Positions 1-12,071 are shown, numbered from the stretch's first letter. The stretch is 64,000 nucleotides of DNA from Motacilla alba alba (GCF_015832195.1 NC_052017.1:91538429-91602428); one strand, 5' to 3'. Notes: generated by a model not told the origin, from the sequence alone. Numbers and translations: made by a program.

Positions 1-1647
1 AAGTAAGTATAAGGGTCTATGAAAAACATAAGAATTTACTTATTTCTTGTAGAATTTTTGTCATTTCAGTACCGCCGGGCATAACAGACTATTATATATT
101 TCAGTGTAAAGAAAAACTTAGATATTAATATGTCCTAACAGGTAATCATGCTTAATCTTTTAGCTTCCAAGACTAAATTAATTTACTGTCAATCACATGC
201 TCCCTGTAAAGTCCAACAGAATTGTTCAACAATTAAATCTGTGTGCTGTTTTCATTAAAAGAGAAATAATTATTGTAGGACAAAGAAAAAAGTCACATAA
301 AAGTACATAATTTTTGTTCAGTTTTCTGTAAATGCAAAATAACTTTATATCAGTAAATAAATACAAATTATGGCCCCTGGACTCCTGAAATTCTGTGGAA
401 CCCAGCAGATTTCTATTAAAGAGTACAGCTCGTCACACACCTTGGTATTTGTAGAATGATCCCTGAGATATTCTGGGTAAGTTAAGGTACATGTAGTTAT
501 GGCTAATGAATTCTCCCTATAATAGGTTATCAGACACTGAACAGCTAAATTCTTGATAATAACTTGAAAAATAATATGATTTAATACTTCCAGATTAGTT
601 TGAAGAAAATACATTACAGCATGCTTTAAATTGCTAAATTATATATATAAGTATAGTCTAAAATAGCATAATGTATTTTTTAAATAATTGCAGTAAATAT
701 GCTTTAGGATTAAATATTACTTAGCAACAAGTGATAAATGGCCAATGGAGTTATTGTCTGAGTACAGCTGCTATTTTTAACAATCTCAAATTTAATCATA
801 TTTCTTTAAGGGGGAAGAATTTGATCTTGTTTTTCCGTAGCTGTAGGTTTTTTCTTATCCTATATCAACCTGCCTAAAAATTGTATTTAACAAGCCATTT
901 CAATGCTGTATTTTAATAACTACTGAACATTTTTTTTTTAGTTTTCAGAATATGCCATGAATATTTAAATTGTGACTATGCTACATTAAAGAACAAGGTT
1001 ACAAAAATATATAATCTTTGGTAAAGCTTTGCTGATTTTTCAGAATTTTAATTTTAACAGGCTTGTTTCAAAAATGTGAGTTTCACTGAAGGAATATTTA
1101 GGCTGGGGTATCCAATGCATACCCTATTCTCATTTAAATAATGGCAAAATTCCTGTTGATTTCAACAGGAATGGTCCTATCCACCCAGTGTCACACTCTG
1201 CAACCCTTCTATCTGAACAGCAGGGAAGTGCTATTAAATTTTAGCCTTCAGAAAACGGAAGTTAAGATATTGGACATACAAGACTGCTCCTGGCTAATCA
1301 ATGACATCATAATTGATCGTGTTTTGGCACAGCCTTTTTGCGAGAAGAATGCTCTATTTATCCATGCATTTTTGCTTTCACTCAGTCACTGATTATACTG
1401 CAGATTATTAGATTATTTTGTGATTGAGACCCTCACAATGAACAGTTACTGACACTAATATCTACTGCACTTCCTTCCCTCTCATCATCCACCTATCATG
1501 AAAAGACAACGGCTGGCTGGACCGATTTCTACCCTCATCCAAATTTCACACTTAATTTCATTTTGGCAAACCAGCTGGTAAGGAGAAATGCAGCTCGCAA
1601 ATCATTTCTGTGCGGAAAGCAAACAGGGAAAGAAAAGTGAGACATAC
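1..1647. other. NR4A3 intron downstream of the hinge exon (partial)
   Basis: AT-rich intronic DNA running off the left edge. I looked for ligand-binding-domain exons on the minus strand and found none. Short open frames at 345-614 and 1141-1392 resemble nothing I know. Confidence 0.7.
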
Positions 1648-1820
1648 TCTTGAATAGTCCAGCTCCCTGGGCGTGGAGTCGGTTAAAGCTCGAACGAGGG
1701 CATTCATCATGCTGATGGGAGGAGAGGGCGGGGAGGGCTGAGAGGGTTCTTGCTGTAAGGGGCTCTTTGGTTTGGAAGGCAGCCGACCTCTTCTCCCTTT
1801 CAGGCTGTCGGTACGGACAA
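1648..1820 (-). CDS. NR4A3: NR4A3 coding exon: hinge and start of the ligand-binding domain (gene continues past base 1)
   Basis: The acceptor TTTTTTTCACCTAG ends at 1821 and the donor TCAAGA|GTATGTC follows 1648. The exon is 173 nt: two bases complete the split valine codon (G|TT), then 57 codons follow. The translation reads [20 protein letters not shown], then the Ser/Pro-rich [13 protein letters not shown] hinge, then [21 protein letters not shown], the first segment of the ligand-binding domain. The length matches the human exon as I remember it. Together the three exons give 396 codons; human NR4A3 is 626 residues, so about 230 codons (most of the ligand-binding domain) should lie in exons left of this window. 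No homologous exon was seen in 1-1647. Confidence 0.95.
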
Positions 1821-2782
1821 CTAGGTGAAAAAAATCCCAAGGGAATCAATTGTGAAGGTACCAGCAAATGATGGATCAGAATGAACACCCTGCTTTCCTT
1901 ACGGTGGCCAGACCAGCAAAAATAAGAGTGTTCTCCAGTTTCAGCATGTGCTCTTGATGCCTTTGATTGCAAAGGAACACAAATGGCACCAGAACTGTGT
2001 CAGACCTACGATCGTAAACAGCAATGTAGCTGCTTAGTGAGAGCCCAGCTGTGTTCCTTGTGTCCATGCTTTGTTTGCAGCATGTCAGTGTGCCCGTGTA
2101 TGTGTGCCCGTGACACTCCACTGCTGAAAACAAGCTGAATGTGAAACACAGATTTTAGTGCTTCTACCAGCAGTGTCCTTTTTAAATGGCAGAGGCTTTA
2201 ATTCAAAGTAATTTTAGCTTTCTTGAAGCATTTGAAAGAATATGGTCACACTATATAGGTTATATTATCCATGTCAGTATTTGCAATGGGACTGCTCACA
2301 CAGTATTACTCACATGCTTAAATATTTGCAGAATTGGGACTAATGAGTTGATCCTGTTTCCATTTAAATTAATTGCAAATTTACAATCAGCTTATGGGAA
2401 TGAAACAAGATCCTATGTCAAAATGCACACAATCCAGTGCAGCCCCCAGTGAGATAACAAGGGGAAGCCAACAGTATTATCGAGCGATGTTCAAAGTTAA
2501 TAAAGGAGACATTTTGGCCACTGTCAAATTATCCTCTTGTGACCTTGCTGTTCTTGAACTCTGGGGTCTATAGTCTAAATATGATAATAGGGGTGAAAAG
2601 CACAAAATCAATACATTATTACATAAATGCACATATTTTGGAGTAAGTTATGAATCTCATCACTGTCAAATTTATTGTAGAGACATCCATGCTCACACAC
2701 AGACACACACACACACACAGACACAGATTCATTAAACACAATATTTTAGTTTTCTGGGATCATAAATAGTCAGAGTCCTTAC
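1821..2782. other. NR4A3 intron between second-finger and hinge exons
   Basis: Mostly AT-rich, with a GT-AG boundary at each end. It contains a short CA repeat near 2693-2727. No other feature was recognised. Confidence 0.8.
2693..2727. repeat. (CA)n microsatellite
   Basis: An interrupted CA-dinucleotide run inside an NR4A3 intron, broken by CAGACA units. Likely length-polymorphic. Confidence 0.85.
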
Positions 2783-2912
2783 CTTCTTTAACCATGCCGA
2801 CACTGAGACACTTCTGGAACCGGCAGTATTGGCATCTGTTACGACGTCTCTTGTCCACTGGGCAGTTTTTATTTGCCAGACAAACATATTTTGCATTTTT
2901 CTGAACTGTTCT
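2783..2912 (-). CDS. NR4A3: NR4A3 coding exon: second zinc finger of the DNA-binding domain
   Basis: This 130-nt exon has the acceptor TTTTCACAG ending at 2913 and the donor GAAG|GTAAGG after 2783. It begins in frame with [15 protein letters not shown], directly after the FFK of the previous exon, and ends MVKE plus one base (phase 1). It supplies the second C4 zinc finger (Cys306, 312, 322, 325 in window numbering), the basic stretch KRRRNR, and the start of the C-terminal extension that reads the A/T-rich 5' flank of the NBRE. These residues are almost invariant in the NR4A family. The short exon is flanked by AT-rich introns, unlike the GC-rich first coding exon. No lesion is visible. Confidence 0.97.
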
Positions 2913-5101
2913 CTGTGAAAATGCAACACAAAAATAGTAAACTGATTGTTTCTTGAGCAGCTTAGAACCTGACAAAATGTGTTTTAATTACAACATGAAA
3001 AGTGACAGTGCAATTCATATAATTAGATAAAATTAATTTCCTAACACACTAGCCTGCAGGAAAAACAATTTTATTAGTGCTAGCTGCTGACAATGAAAAT
3101 CATCTAGGATTTTTCTGAAGCAAGTCTCTGGAGACAGGCAACTTTGAATGATAAAATCATATCTGAAATTACCAGGTCATCACATCTACCTTTGGGGATT
3201 AGATTATCTCCGCTTTTAATATCCCTTTGGGAACAATTTTCTACTTGGTTCATTCCCTTGATTATTGCTGACCTTATTAAAATAAAATCAAAATGATCTG
3301 CAATGTACTTCTCTTGCTATCACTATTGTTAGTCAAATACCACAATAACTGGTTTGGTTAGCCATTAAAATCATCGGGGAGAAAAATAAAAATACCAGTA
3401 ACCCCTACAAAATATGTTTGGCTAAATACTCTGGGAAAGTTAACCGGACCTGAGGAAAAAGGACAGAATGATGACATAGCTATGTAAATTTAATTAACAC
3501 TAAAGTCATGTTGAAAAAACTAAAACAAAATTAAAATGTGTAGAAACCTGGTAAGCTTTGCAAGAATGTAACAAATATCAATGCAAAAACATATCATGCT
3601 GCCATACTTAGAATCAAAGATACATCAATAAATAACATTCAAAAAGGTATTACTAGAAAAGACACCAGGAACAAATTTACCAGCTCAACATTCAATATTA
3701 AATCTTTAACTGCAATTAAATTAATGGATAAATTTTATTCCATAATTTGTGTTTGTTATCAAATAACATCCTCGATGTACTAAATATATGAGATACAGCA
3801 AATATTGTTCATTGTGATTTGGAGCTGAAAACAGTTTAATTTTGCAGAATTAGGTACTGTTGCAACTCAAGGGTATGCTATTGGTTTCCACAGGGGCAGG
3901 TTTGGGATAAAAAGAGCTGCTATTTTCGTGTTATTTGTGTTCTCTTGTCTAGTTATATTTAAATAACAAACTCGTTTTATAGGAGACGTGTGTGTTATCA
4001 CGTGGTCAAAAGATTATTATTATTTAACACTGACAACTCCACCTACAATAAAAAAATGTTGTAAGCCCTCCCCCCAAATATTTTGGGACTGTTTTTGTTC
4101 CCATTGGATCTTTTACCAGAATAAGGGCATAACTGCTATCTTAGCAAGAAGAAATACACAAAATCAACCCCAAATGTTTCAAATCTTAAACCTGCTGCGC
4201 AGAACCATCCTACCAAAAGTCAATCACAAGCTCTTCCCTTAAACAAGCTATTACATAAATTAATACTGGAATCTGGACCTTCGGACTCTGCTGAAAGGAA
4301 ATTACAAAGCACCCAAACCTAAGATCTAAAGAGTATATTCAACTCTTGAAAATATAAGCGCAAAGTTCCCACTGAGAAACTGCTGTGTGTAAGTTATTTG
4401 TGTTGCTACTCAGCTGCAAAGCTGCCTTCACTGCAGAGCAGGCACCGGGACCCTGTGCAGTGCTTAGTCACTGCTCTGCAGGCAGCTTTCCCCTGGTAAG
4501 GACTCCCTGGGCTCCTGAGCTGAAGGGTAATGACAAGGCAGCAACCACAAGCAACTAGAAGTACTTGGGTTTGTCCCATGAGTGAAACCAGTTTCTTCCC
4601 GGGGCTGGCCACCCTGCATTCCTCCTCATGCCAACCGCCCCGGACAACAAACGGCGCCGCTGCCACCACCTCAAATATTAAGTGGACTTTACGATTTCAG
4701 GGTTTCTTTTCTCATCTAAAAACAAAGTATAATTGGAATTGGTGACTGAGTAAAACCCAGGTTGAATGTACTCCAGAGTTTCACTACAGAATAAATGCTG
4801 TTTATAGCTTAAACTGGGGCTACCTAGGTTTCATTGAGGAATGCCGGCAGACCACAGGTGGTTCCCCAGACCACTGCCATGGCCTCTTCTCAGCAGAGAC
4901 TGGCTGCTCCTTTTATCCTACAGAGGGCTTTCCTTGACCTTCAAAAACTTTGGGCATCCCTCCCACCCTGCTGGGGGAGCCTGAGTTTCAACCCCCGATG
5001 TCCCTGAAGCCCCAGGTCAGGACCAGGAGCATGTGGGGACAGAGGGGGTAGGAAGCGAGGCGGGAGCAAGCAGGGAGGGGAGCAAAGCGCGGATCTCTCA
5101 C
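2913..5101. other. NR4A3 intron splitting the two zinc-finger exons
   Basis: AT-rich in 2913-4380, becoming GC-richer toward the first coding exon. The position between the two zinc fingers is the conserved intron site of NR4A genes. No repeat or internal exon was recognised. Confidence 0.8.
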
Positions 5102-5988
5102 CTTGAAAAAGCCCTTGCAGCCCTCACATGTCCGCACCCCGTAGTGCTGGCAGGCGGCATTATCTCCACAGACAGCGCAGGTGCCTTCCCCGGACGAAGA
5201 GCTCCTGCTGGGGGGAGACGGGAGGCCGCTGCTGCCGCTCCCGCTGCTCTCCCCCATCAGGCCGGAGGTGGCTGCGTTGAGGCCGAGCGGTGAGAAGGCT
5301 AAGGTGGCTGGTCGTTTGGCCAAGTGAAGCCCGTAGGAATGGCCCTCCATGGGAGCCTGGCTGGCGGCGGGCCTGTCGGAGCCCAGGGGCAGGCTCAGCG
5401 AGGCAGGGTCGTAGCACATGTGGGCGGCCGCGGACGGCGTGTGCGGAGGAGAGTGCTTGAAGTGGAAGAGAGGGAAGCGCGGAGGCACGGTCTTCATGGG
5501 GGCGGCGTCCATCAGGTGGCCGGGAGGCAGGCAGGTCTGCGCGGGCTGCAGCGGGGGCTCGTCCCACAGGGCCTGGTGAGCAGGGAAGCCGGGCGTGGTG
5601 GGCGTGGAGGGTGGGGATTGCTTGAAGTACATGGAAGTGCTGGGCATCCCCTCATCTGTAGACGGGGGCAGCGAGGGCTGGTACGGGGACAGCCGGGTGT
5701 CTTCCATCTTTATGAGGGGCCTCTGGCCAGAGGAGGCAGTTTGCATTTGGTAGAGGCAGGAAGGCTTGAGCTCATAGCTGCCAGAGTAACCCTCCATAAA
5801 GGTGCTGAAGCTGGGAAGGGAGGTGGTGGCAGTGGCAGTGATTTCGGTACTGCTCAGGTCCATGGTCAGCTTGGCATAGTCAGGGTTCATGATGTCTGAG
5901 CTGTACTCCGAGCCATATGCGTAGGTCTGGGATGCATAATTCGAACCGGGCGGTGAAGGACTATACTGCGCTTGCACACAGGGCATAT
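5102..5988 (-). CDS. NR4A3: NR4A3 (NOR-1) first coding exon: N-terminal transactivation domain and first zinc finger
   Basis: This exon encodes the start of NR4A3, a ligand-independent orphan nuclear receptor that acts in the nucleus on NGFI-B response elements. The acceptor TTGCAG is at 5994-5989, the ATG at 5986-5984, and the donor AAG|GTGAGAG follows 5102. From the ATG there are exactly 295 codons, ending on a codon boundary. The protein begins [14 protein letters not shown], as I remember for mammalian NR4A3. Residues 1-269 form a Ser/Pro/Thr-rich AF-1 region that includes [17 protein letters not shown]. Residues 270-295 are the first C4 zinc finger (Cys270, 273, 287, 290) with P-box CEGCKG. 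The start is chosen because the ATG lies 2 nt inside the exon and matches the NR4A3 N-terminus. The poly-His/Gln tract I recall from human NR4A3 is absent. NR4A1 and NR4A2 differ at the N-terminus, so the paralogue call is firm. Confidence 0.97.
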
Positions 5989-8580
5989 CTGCAAGGGCAA
6001 AGGGGCACGTTAACAACAAGCCCAGTGCACCAGGCTGCGGCCCAGGCCGCACAAACTGCTTTCCTAGAAGCTTTCCCAGAGCTCAGATAGGCACCCAACC
6101 CATTCGGACATTTAAATTAGCCTCGAGCCTTTTCCTTTCAAGAAGAAATATGCACCAGGGACCGAGTGAGCATTCAGTACTATGCTGCTCTCAGAGTCTG
6201 CTTTCATCTAGTCAAGGGAGAAACTCACATTTAGACCAGTGTCAGTGAGAGAAGAATCCATCTCAAGCTGCCCTACATCTGCTGCTTAATATACATAGGT
6301 GTCAATGAGAATTAGACAAGCACAATGAGAACAGTTTATGACTCTAAACCTACCTCTGTATGCATGCAATCATGCCGTAAAATTTTCACAAAGGGTAAAC
6401 GAGATTATCAAATGTATAATATTAAAAATTGTATTTATTTTAAAAGAAGCAGCATCTGCAGCGCATGTCAGAGGAATTGCTCAAATCACAAGGTTTGCCA
6501 CTCAGGACTTGCAAACATCAATTTTGCTTACTCAGCTCTGGACTTTTGAAGAATATTTCCGGGCAGCTGATTATTTAAGGTTGCAGTTTCATTATTAGTT
6601 TTAAGGCTTATCTTTGGTAGAATGTTCTTCTTTAAAAAGCGGAGGGTACAACATCCCCTTCAATTTGCAAAAATATAGGATAAAAGGTATGTGGCATTTC
6701 TGTTTTCAGGGGAAAGCAAAGTTGAGGCCAGTAATACAGTTGGTTTTATTCATTAGTCATGAAACTTAATGCGGTTCACTGATAGCTGGGATGGTCAAAG
6801 CAACACAGTGCCTGGCTGAAAAGCTCTGATTGTTATTTTCTTTTACATCTCCTACTAGTCTGCCATGTAATTTGCTGGTCACAGGAAGCAATAGACCCAA
6901 TTCTGCAATTCATTGAGGTTTGCCTGACTAAACACTGTGAAATTCTAGACCAATATTTGCAACTTGAACTAAAAGTGTGTGGTGTATTTTGGTTCCACAG
7001 CAGAGGAATAAAATGCATCAATTAGTATAAATTTTCTCATAAAGAGAAAAGTAAATACGGATAAAACATATATCAAAATTAAGTGCAGTTCATCTCTTCT
7101 TAATCATGGTAATTTATATTCCAGAAGCACTTGAGAAATAATTCATGTTAAAAAAAAAAACCAAAAAACTGCCTTGGAAATAATGAGGTTTTCCTCATTA
7201 TTTTAAGAACTCTTTTCACATACAATTTTAAAATACTCACTCCTGGCATGCAGGAATCCAAATAATTTGTGTTAAATCAACTTTTAATTCTTTCCTGCCT
7301 GCTTTGCAGATAAACATATTTAAACTAAGCACCAAATTTGAATTACCATGCTGTCACAAACCATTCACATCTTTCTCCTTCTCAAGAAAACACTAAAATA
7401 TGAGAAAAAAAAATTAGTGCTGTTTCCTGAAATTAAGACCTTCTCTGCCTTAAATGCAAAAGCTTGAAGAAGGAGGCAGGACAACCCTCCCCCCTAAGCC
7501 TTGCCTCCCAATGTTATTTATGTATTATTCTACTGTTCTCTTTTTTTTCCTGTCAATTTCTGTCCATGCCATTCCACGCACACACATTTCCTGGCAAGTC
7601 GTATCATTATCATTTGTTAGTTTAAGGACTGGCTGTTAAACCGTAGTGATGAGTGCTTAATCAAATAAAAAGGGAAAGAAATTCTTTCCACACACCTCCA
7701 CTGAGAACTGACGGAGGAACACAACAGAGTGAATTCACAGCTAATGTCACAACTGGACGTGTTGATACACAGCTCTATGAAGGAAAAACACTTTTTTGCT
7801 AGCTCAGAAAATGAGCAGGAGTTCAAGGGAACAGATCATTATGCCCTTTTTTACTGCATTTTTCTGAGCATAACAGTGTCACGCCACTGAATTCTGTGTA
7901 AAGTGGAGTAGAAAAACAGAAGTCTAAAATAACTCTGACCGGAGGACTGAAAAAATATCCCTAACCTAAAGGTCTGGTCTCTCCTGGCTCTGTGGGACTC
8001 CTCCTACCTCGCCTTTTGCCAGCGCACTTGTCTAAGTCTAACCCCTACTTTTCCACTTAGGGCACCGGTATTAATTCCCCTGCAAAGTAAATAACCTGGG
8101 ATTTTTTCTTTATCCAACAATATTACAACAAGAAAAGGAAAGGCCCCACAGGAGGTGCATTAAAGAGCAACCTGTCATCAAAACCTAAATGAATAGCTAA
8201 AAGCATCGGGGCAGGGACATTAGGAGCTATTACCATGGTGTTCTGCTTTCTTCGCGAGAACGCGAGGTAAAGGATGCCCAGTTTAACGCCAGGCAAGCTG
8301 GGCGCCTCACAGGGACACTAGCACCCCCAAGCAGCTTCCCCTTAAGTCTGGCACGTCTTTGGCGAGGGGCTCGCAACCCCGTGCGCCCAGGCACGGCACC
8401 GCCGAAAGCGCCGCCAAAGGCACGCGCTGCTCTGATCCTCTGGGGATTTAAACTCCCCGGGACGTCGGGGGCCGGTGATGCCAAAGGGATTTGGGAAGGG
8501 TAGGGGCCGCGCCAGGACCTCCCGCACCCCTCTCCTCCTCCTCCTCCTCCTCCTGCCCTTCTCCCGGAGCGCCAGCTTAC
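5989..8580. other. NR4A3 intron between 5' UTR exon and first coding exon
   Basis: AT-rich from about 6060 to 8200, with no CR1 or LTR recognised, which is notable against the repeat-rich upstream flank. Short open frames at 6325-6598 and 7454-7639 overlap and look like chance. Confidence 0.6.
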
Positions 8581-9008
8581 CTGGTGGGTATCTTGCGCGC
8601 TGAATGGTGGGGCTGGAGGTGCGGACGGAGGCGGCGGCGGGCGGCGGCGGCGGCGGGGTGGGTGCCGGCTGGGACCTCTCTGCGGAGGCGGGCCCGGGGC
8701 CTGGCCTGGGCGGGGGGCGCTCTTCCGACCCGGGCTCTGTCCGCCAGCGGCGGGAGACAAGGCACAGTCAGGGGCGGCGGTGCCCGGCGGGGCAGAGGGG
8801 AGCCCCCCGCCTCCCCCCGGCGCGACGCCTCGGGGGGACGTGGGGGCATCGTCCCCCGCGCTCGCACGCCAACGCCCGCCTCGCCCCGCGGGTGGGAAGG
8901 GGGAGCCGGCCGGGGAGCGCATTCCTGCCGGCTCCCTCGTCACACAAAAGGCAAGAGAGCACCGGGCTGGGACAACGGAGCCGCCGGATTGTTCTCCGGG
9001 AGAGGAGC
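8581..9008 (-). other. NR4A3: Predicted NR4A3 non-coding 5' UTR exon
   Basis: On the minus strand a strong acceptor (pyrimidine-rich tract ending TTACCCAG, intron AG at 9010-9009) and a strong donor (CACCAG|GTAAGC, GT at 8580-8579) bound 428 nt of very GC-rich DNA. Splicing this donor to the 5988 acceptor puts CACCAG next to ATATGCCC. The long minus-strand frame across this exon is then not in frame with the NR4A3 ATG, which supports a 5' UTR role. NR4A3 in mammals has non-coding 5' exons several kb upstream of the coding exon, so position and signals agree. The 5' edge could instead be a transcription start inside the CpG island. Confidence 0.5.
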
Positions 9009-11230
9009 CTGGGTAAGGCAAGAGGAGAACTCCGGGCGGGGTGACTACAACAAGCGGGACAGCATCCCCGAGCGTCCACTTCCCCGTGAGAACTTTCTCT
9101 ATTTGGGATGCAGAGACCGGGGAAAAGCAGGCTGGGAGTTTCTATGCAAGGTACCGGTCAGACTTGAGGGGTGTCCTGCCGGCCCGGCTAACCCTGTGCG
9201 GTGTCTCCGGGCCCATCATCGCCGGCGCGGGGGAGGGAGCGCAGCCCAGCCGCCTCCCCCCGACCCTCCGGGCGCTGCCAGCCGGGCTCCGCGGCAGCGC
9301 GGGGGATGCTCGGCCGCGCCGGCCCCTGCCCACGGAAGCCGCTCCCCGGCGACTCTTTCGCCCGCTCCTCGTCTTTCTTTTGCCTTCCCCGCGCCCCTCG
9401 CCTTTGAACCCCCGCCAGCTCCCGGGGTGTTAAGTGCCCGTCAGCTCATCCCTTTCTCTCCCGAGGGTTTTGTTCCCTTACGAGCTCCTACGAGGCGGTT
9501 TCCCGCTCGGCGCGGAGCGCCCTAGGGCTCCTCTCTGCCCCCCCGAGCCGCCGGTTACCTAGAGACACTCGCTGCGCTTTTAACCACGCAGCACCCCTCC
9601 GGGCTGCCGCCGCCCGAGCCAGGAGCGCAGGGCCGTAAGGGCTGTAAATTAGGAGGAAATAACTACCCTTGTCAAAGCTCTTTTCTTCCTCCGTGCACTT
9701 TACATTCAGCCCCGAGTGACACCCCTCCCCACCCTGTAATACGAGGAGGAAACCGTGAAACACTCCATTGTGATTGTGACTTCTTCAGGCGAGTTTCGAA
9801 ACCTTCATTTACCCGGGAGGGACTGCGGAGGGGGAAGCTCCATTCAATTAAAAAGTTTCGTGCTGGATTTCCACCGCCGGTTAGTTGGCGATTTTTTTTT
9901 TTTTTGGGGGGGGGGAGTGGGAGGGATCGCCCCAAGCCGCACGGTCACTCCAGCAAATATCCACGAGATCGCGTGAGATTCACCTCCGAAGAAACCGTCT
10001 GGTCTGGTTTAGTCCATTGTTTTTTACCGGGGCTTGACTCCAGCATACAACGGTCTCCACGGAGGAGAGAAAAATAGGGCGAAGAATGTAATCGAGTGAA
10101 GCGGCTTGGATAAAAGTTAGCGTTTCATTCCCAAACTTTTTTTTTCCTGGAGAAAAAAAAAATCCTATCCCAACACACTAATCCCCCTACATAAACCAGT
10201 GTTTTACGCCCTTTCCCTGGGAAATATCCTCTCACGGATTCCATCGTATCCAAAAATTGCAAGTTAAGTAACAGCGTTCTTAACTAGCCGCGCTAAGGTG
10301 AGCGGCATCTCCGCCCGCGATAGGCTATCGCGATAATGCCGCCCCGATAACTGTCCCTCTGCACAATATCACAACCCAACGCCCGCGCTTTCTCGCCTCT
10401 TTCCAAGACTGAAACTTCTTTCGCAGCTATTAAGGCGAGAAGGCAAAGGCGAGAGGCGCCGCGGGGGCAGGGAGCGGGGCAGCGGCGGCGCAGCCCAGCC
10501 TCCCCGCACGGTACCGCCCGTGCCGGGGCACCGCGGCCCCTCGTTACCACTTCTGACCTCCGAAGGGAAAAGTGCACATTTCCGAGGAGCAGATGCCGGG
10601 CAGACGTGCCGTGCAAACATCCCGTCTCATTTCAATACAATATGTCACATTCCAGCAATTACCTCTTGGGCGAGCTCTTTGGGCTGCCGAGGGGGGCTGC
10701 TCTCTCCCAAAGTGAGATGAGCTCAACCTGCCTCGCCGTCCCTATTAGACAGCTGAACTTGTGCAAACAGAACCACCTATTTCCCAAGCGCGGCTAAAGG
10801 AGGGAGACAAATTGCTGCCATTCATCACCGGCGCTGTAAACTCCCCGCCGCCGCCGGCAGCATCATTTCCATGACAACAACTAGCAGAAATACCTTAGTA
10901 CCACCGGCTCCGGCTCCCGCTCCGCTCAACCACAGCCCTCCCGTTTGCGAGGAGCAGCAGTGCCCCGCGCACAGCAGGAGTTGCCGAGACGGCAGGGACG
11001 CTCGGAAGACGAGCGGCAATTGAACATCCACGGGGAGGATGGGGGAGGAGGGGGGGAAGGTGAGGGAAAAGTTTCAGCGAGAGCCCGGCACGACAGCGCG
11101 TCGGCCGAGCCGCATCGCTCGCCGCCGGCATCTCCCCAGCATCTCTACCCCGGCGGCGCAACTTTCACGGAGCGGGGACTTGCCGCGCTGTCCCTCTCCC
11201 TCAGCCGCTCCCGTTCACTCGCATACGTAC
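9009..11230. other. Predicted first intron of NR4A3
   Basis: CpG-rich at both ends and moderately AT-rich in the middle (9640-10290). It holds a T15/G10 homopolymer pair near 9892-9917. The assignment as an intron depends on the predicted 5' exons. Confidence 0.4.
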
Positions 11231-11620
11231 TCGGTTGCTGTGGAGGTTCCGTCTTTACATCTAGTTTGTAGGTGCCCGCTTCCTTAAAGGCGTGTGTAGG
11301 CGCTGTCCAGCGGCAGGACCCGAGACACAAAATCCCTCAGACTCCGGGTAGCTGCAGGTCCAGAGGGTGCGTTATCCCGAGGCATGGAAAAGGATTGAAA
11401 AAGCCTGAGGAGTCAGGAGCCCGTCCCCGGGCGAAGGGAGGGAGTGAGCAGGCGGGCGGGCGAGGGATGCCGAGCGGCGGCCGCCGCCGCGATGTGCCTT
11501 TGTGTGTGTGCGGCGGGAGCCGGGCCGGGACCTGTGCCCGCGTCCCGGTGCGAGTGCCCCGGGGTGCGCGTGTGCCTGCGCCGGAGAGAGGGGACGGAGG
11601 CGCCTCTCTGCGCTGCTCTC
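11231..11620 (-). other. NR4A3: Candidate NR4A3 first exon (approximate)
   Basis: This stretch lies just downstream, on the minus strand, of the CRE cluster and the CATAAAT element at 11641-11650. A start about 25-30 nt beyond CATAAAT would fall near 11610-11620. A plausible donor (CCGA|GTACGT) follows 11231; an alternative donor (TAGAT|GTAAAG) lies about 20-30 nt upstream of it. The sequence is GC-rich with no NR4A3 reading frame, consistent with 5' UTR. Both ends are inference and no start site is proven. Confidence 0.35.
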
Positions 11621-11636
11621 CCGCTCCCTCTCTCTG

Positions 11637-11729
11637 AACGTCATTTATGTGAGAGGAGCCCTAGCGGCCTCTCCATAGAGCGGCTGGAATGCGAAACGTC
11701 AATAGTGACGCCATGGGAGCCTGACGCTA
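11637..11729 (-). promoter_or_regulatory. NR4A3: Candidate proximal NR4A3 promoter with four CRE-like sites
   Basis: Four CRE or half-CRE motifs fall within 93 bp: AACGTCAT at 11637-11644, AACGTCAA at 11695-11702, TGACGCCA at 11706-11713 and TGACGCTA at 11722-11729. On the minus strand ACATAAATGACG forms a weak TATA-like element around 11639-11650. NR4A3 is known as a CREB-responsive immediate-early gene with several CREs close to its start site, so this cluster fits a proximal promoter. A run of 14 C residues (about 11734-11747) lies just upstream. Confidence 0.55.
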
Positions 11730-12071
11730 CTGACCCCCCCCCCCCCGCCCCAGTGTGTGCGCCGCGCTCCCGCCGCACCGCGCCGCGCCGAGCTCTGCTC
11801 TGCACAGCCGAGAGCTGCGGAGCGGTGCGCGGCTCCGGCAGAGCCGTGCTGAGCCGCCGGCAGCGGGACGGCACGGCCGGGCGGCCGCCTCGGAGCCGCC
11901 TGCCCGCCGCAGCCCGGCGAGTCGCTCCCAAATCTGATCATAATAATAATATTAATAACTATTGTTATTATTAGTGAGATAGTTATAATAACAAAATTAG
12001 TGTACCTTTACTGAAGTGGCTCAAATGAAAAGAGCTTTGCTTGGTTACTTAGTGGAACTTTTAGGATTGAT

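Noticed and set aside
1..1647. Search for further ligand-binding-domain exons
   Set aside because: No frame on the minus strand resembles the expected NR4A continuation; the exons must lie beyond the window.
1535..1972. 145-codon minus-strand frame covering the hinge exon
   Set aside because: Out of frame with the NR4A3 reading; the correct frame is identified by splice phase and the [11 protein letters not shown] match.
5324..5899. 191-codon plus-strand frame opposite the NR4A3 coding exon
   Set aside because: Shadow of the constrained, GC-rich NR4A3 coding strand.
8491..9525. 344-codon plus-strand open frame
   Set aside because: Lies over the predicted minus-strand UTR exon and its flanks; low-complexity composition, no recognisable family.
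11699..11941. Minus-strand frame starting MIRFGSD, recalling the alternative N-terminus IRFG of a human NR4A3 isoform
   Set aside because: Only four residues agree, there is no in-frame splice to the 5988 acceptor that I can support, and the rest is GC artefact.
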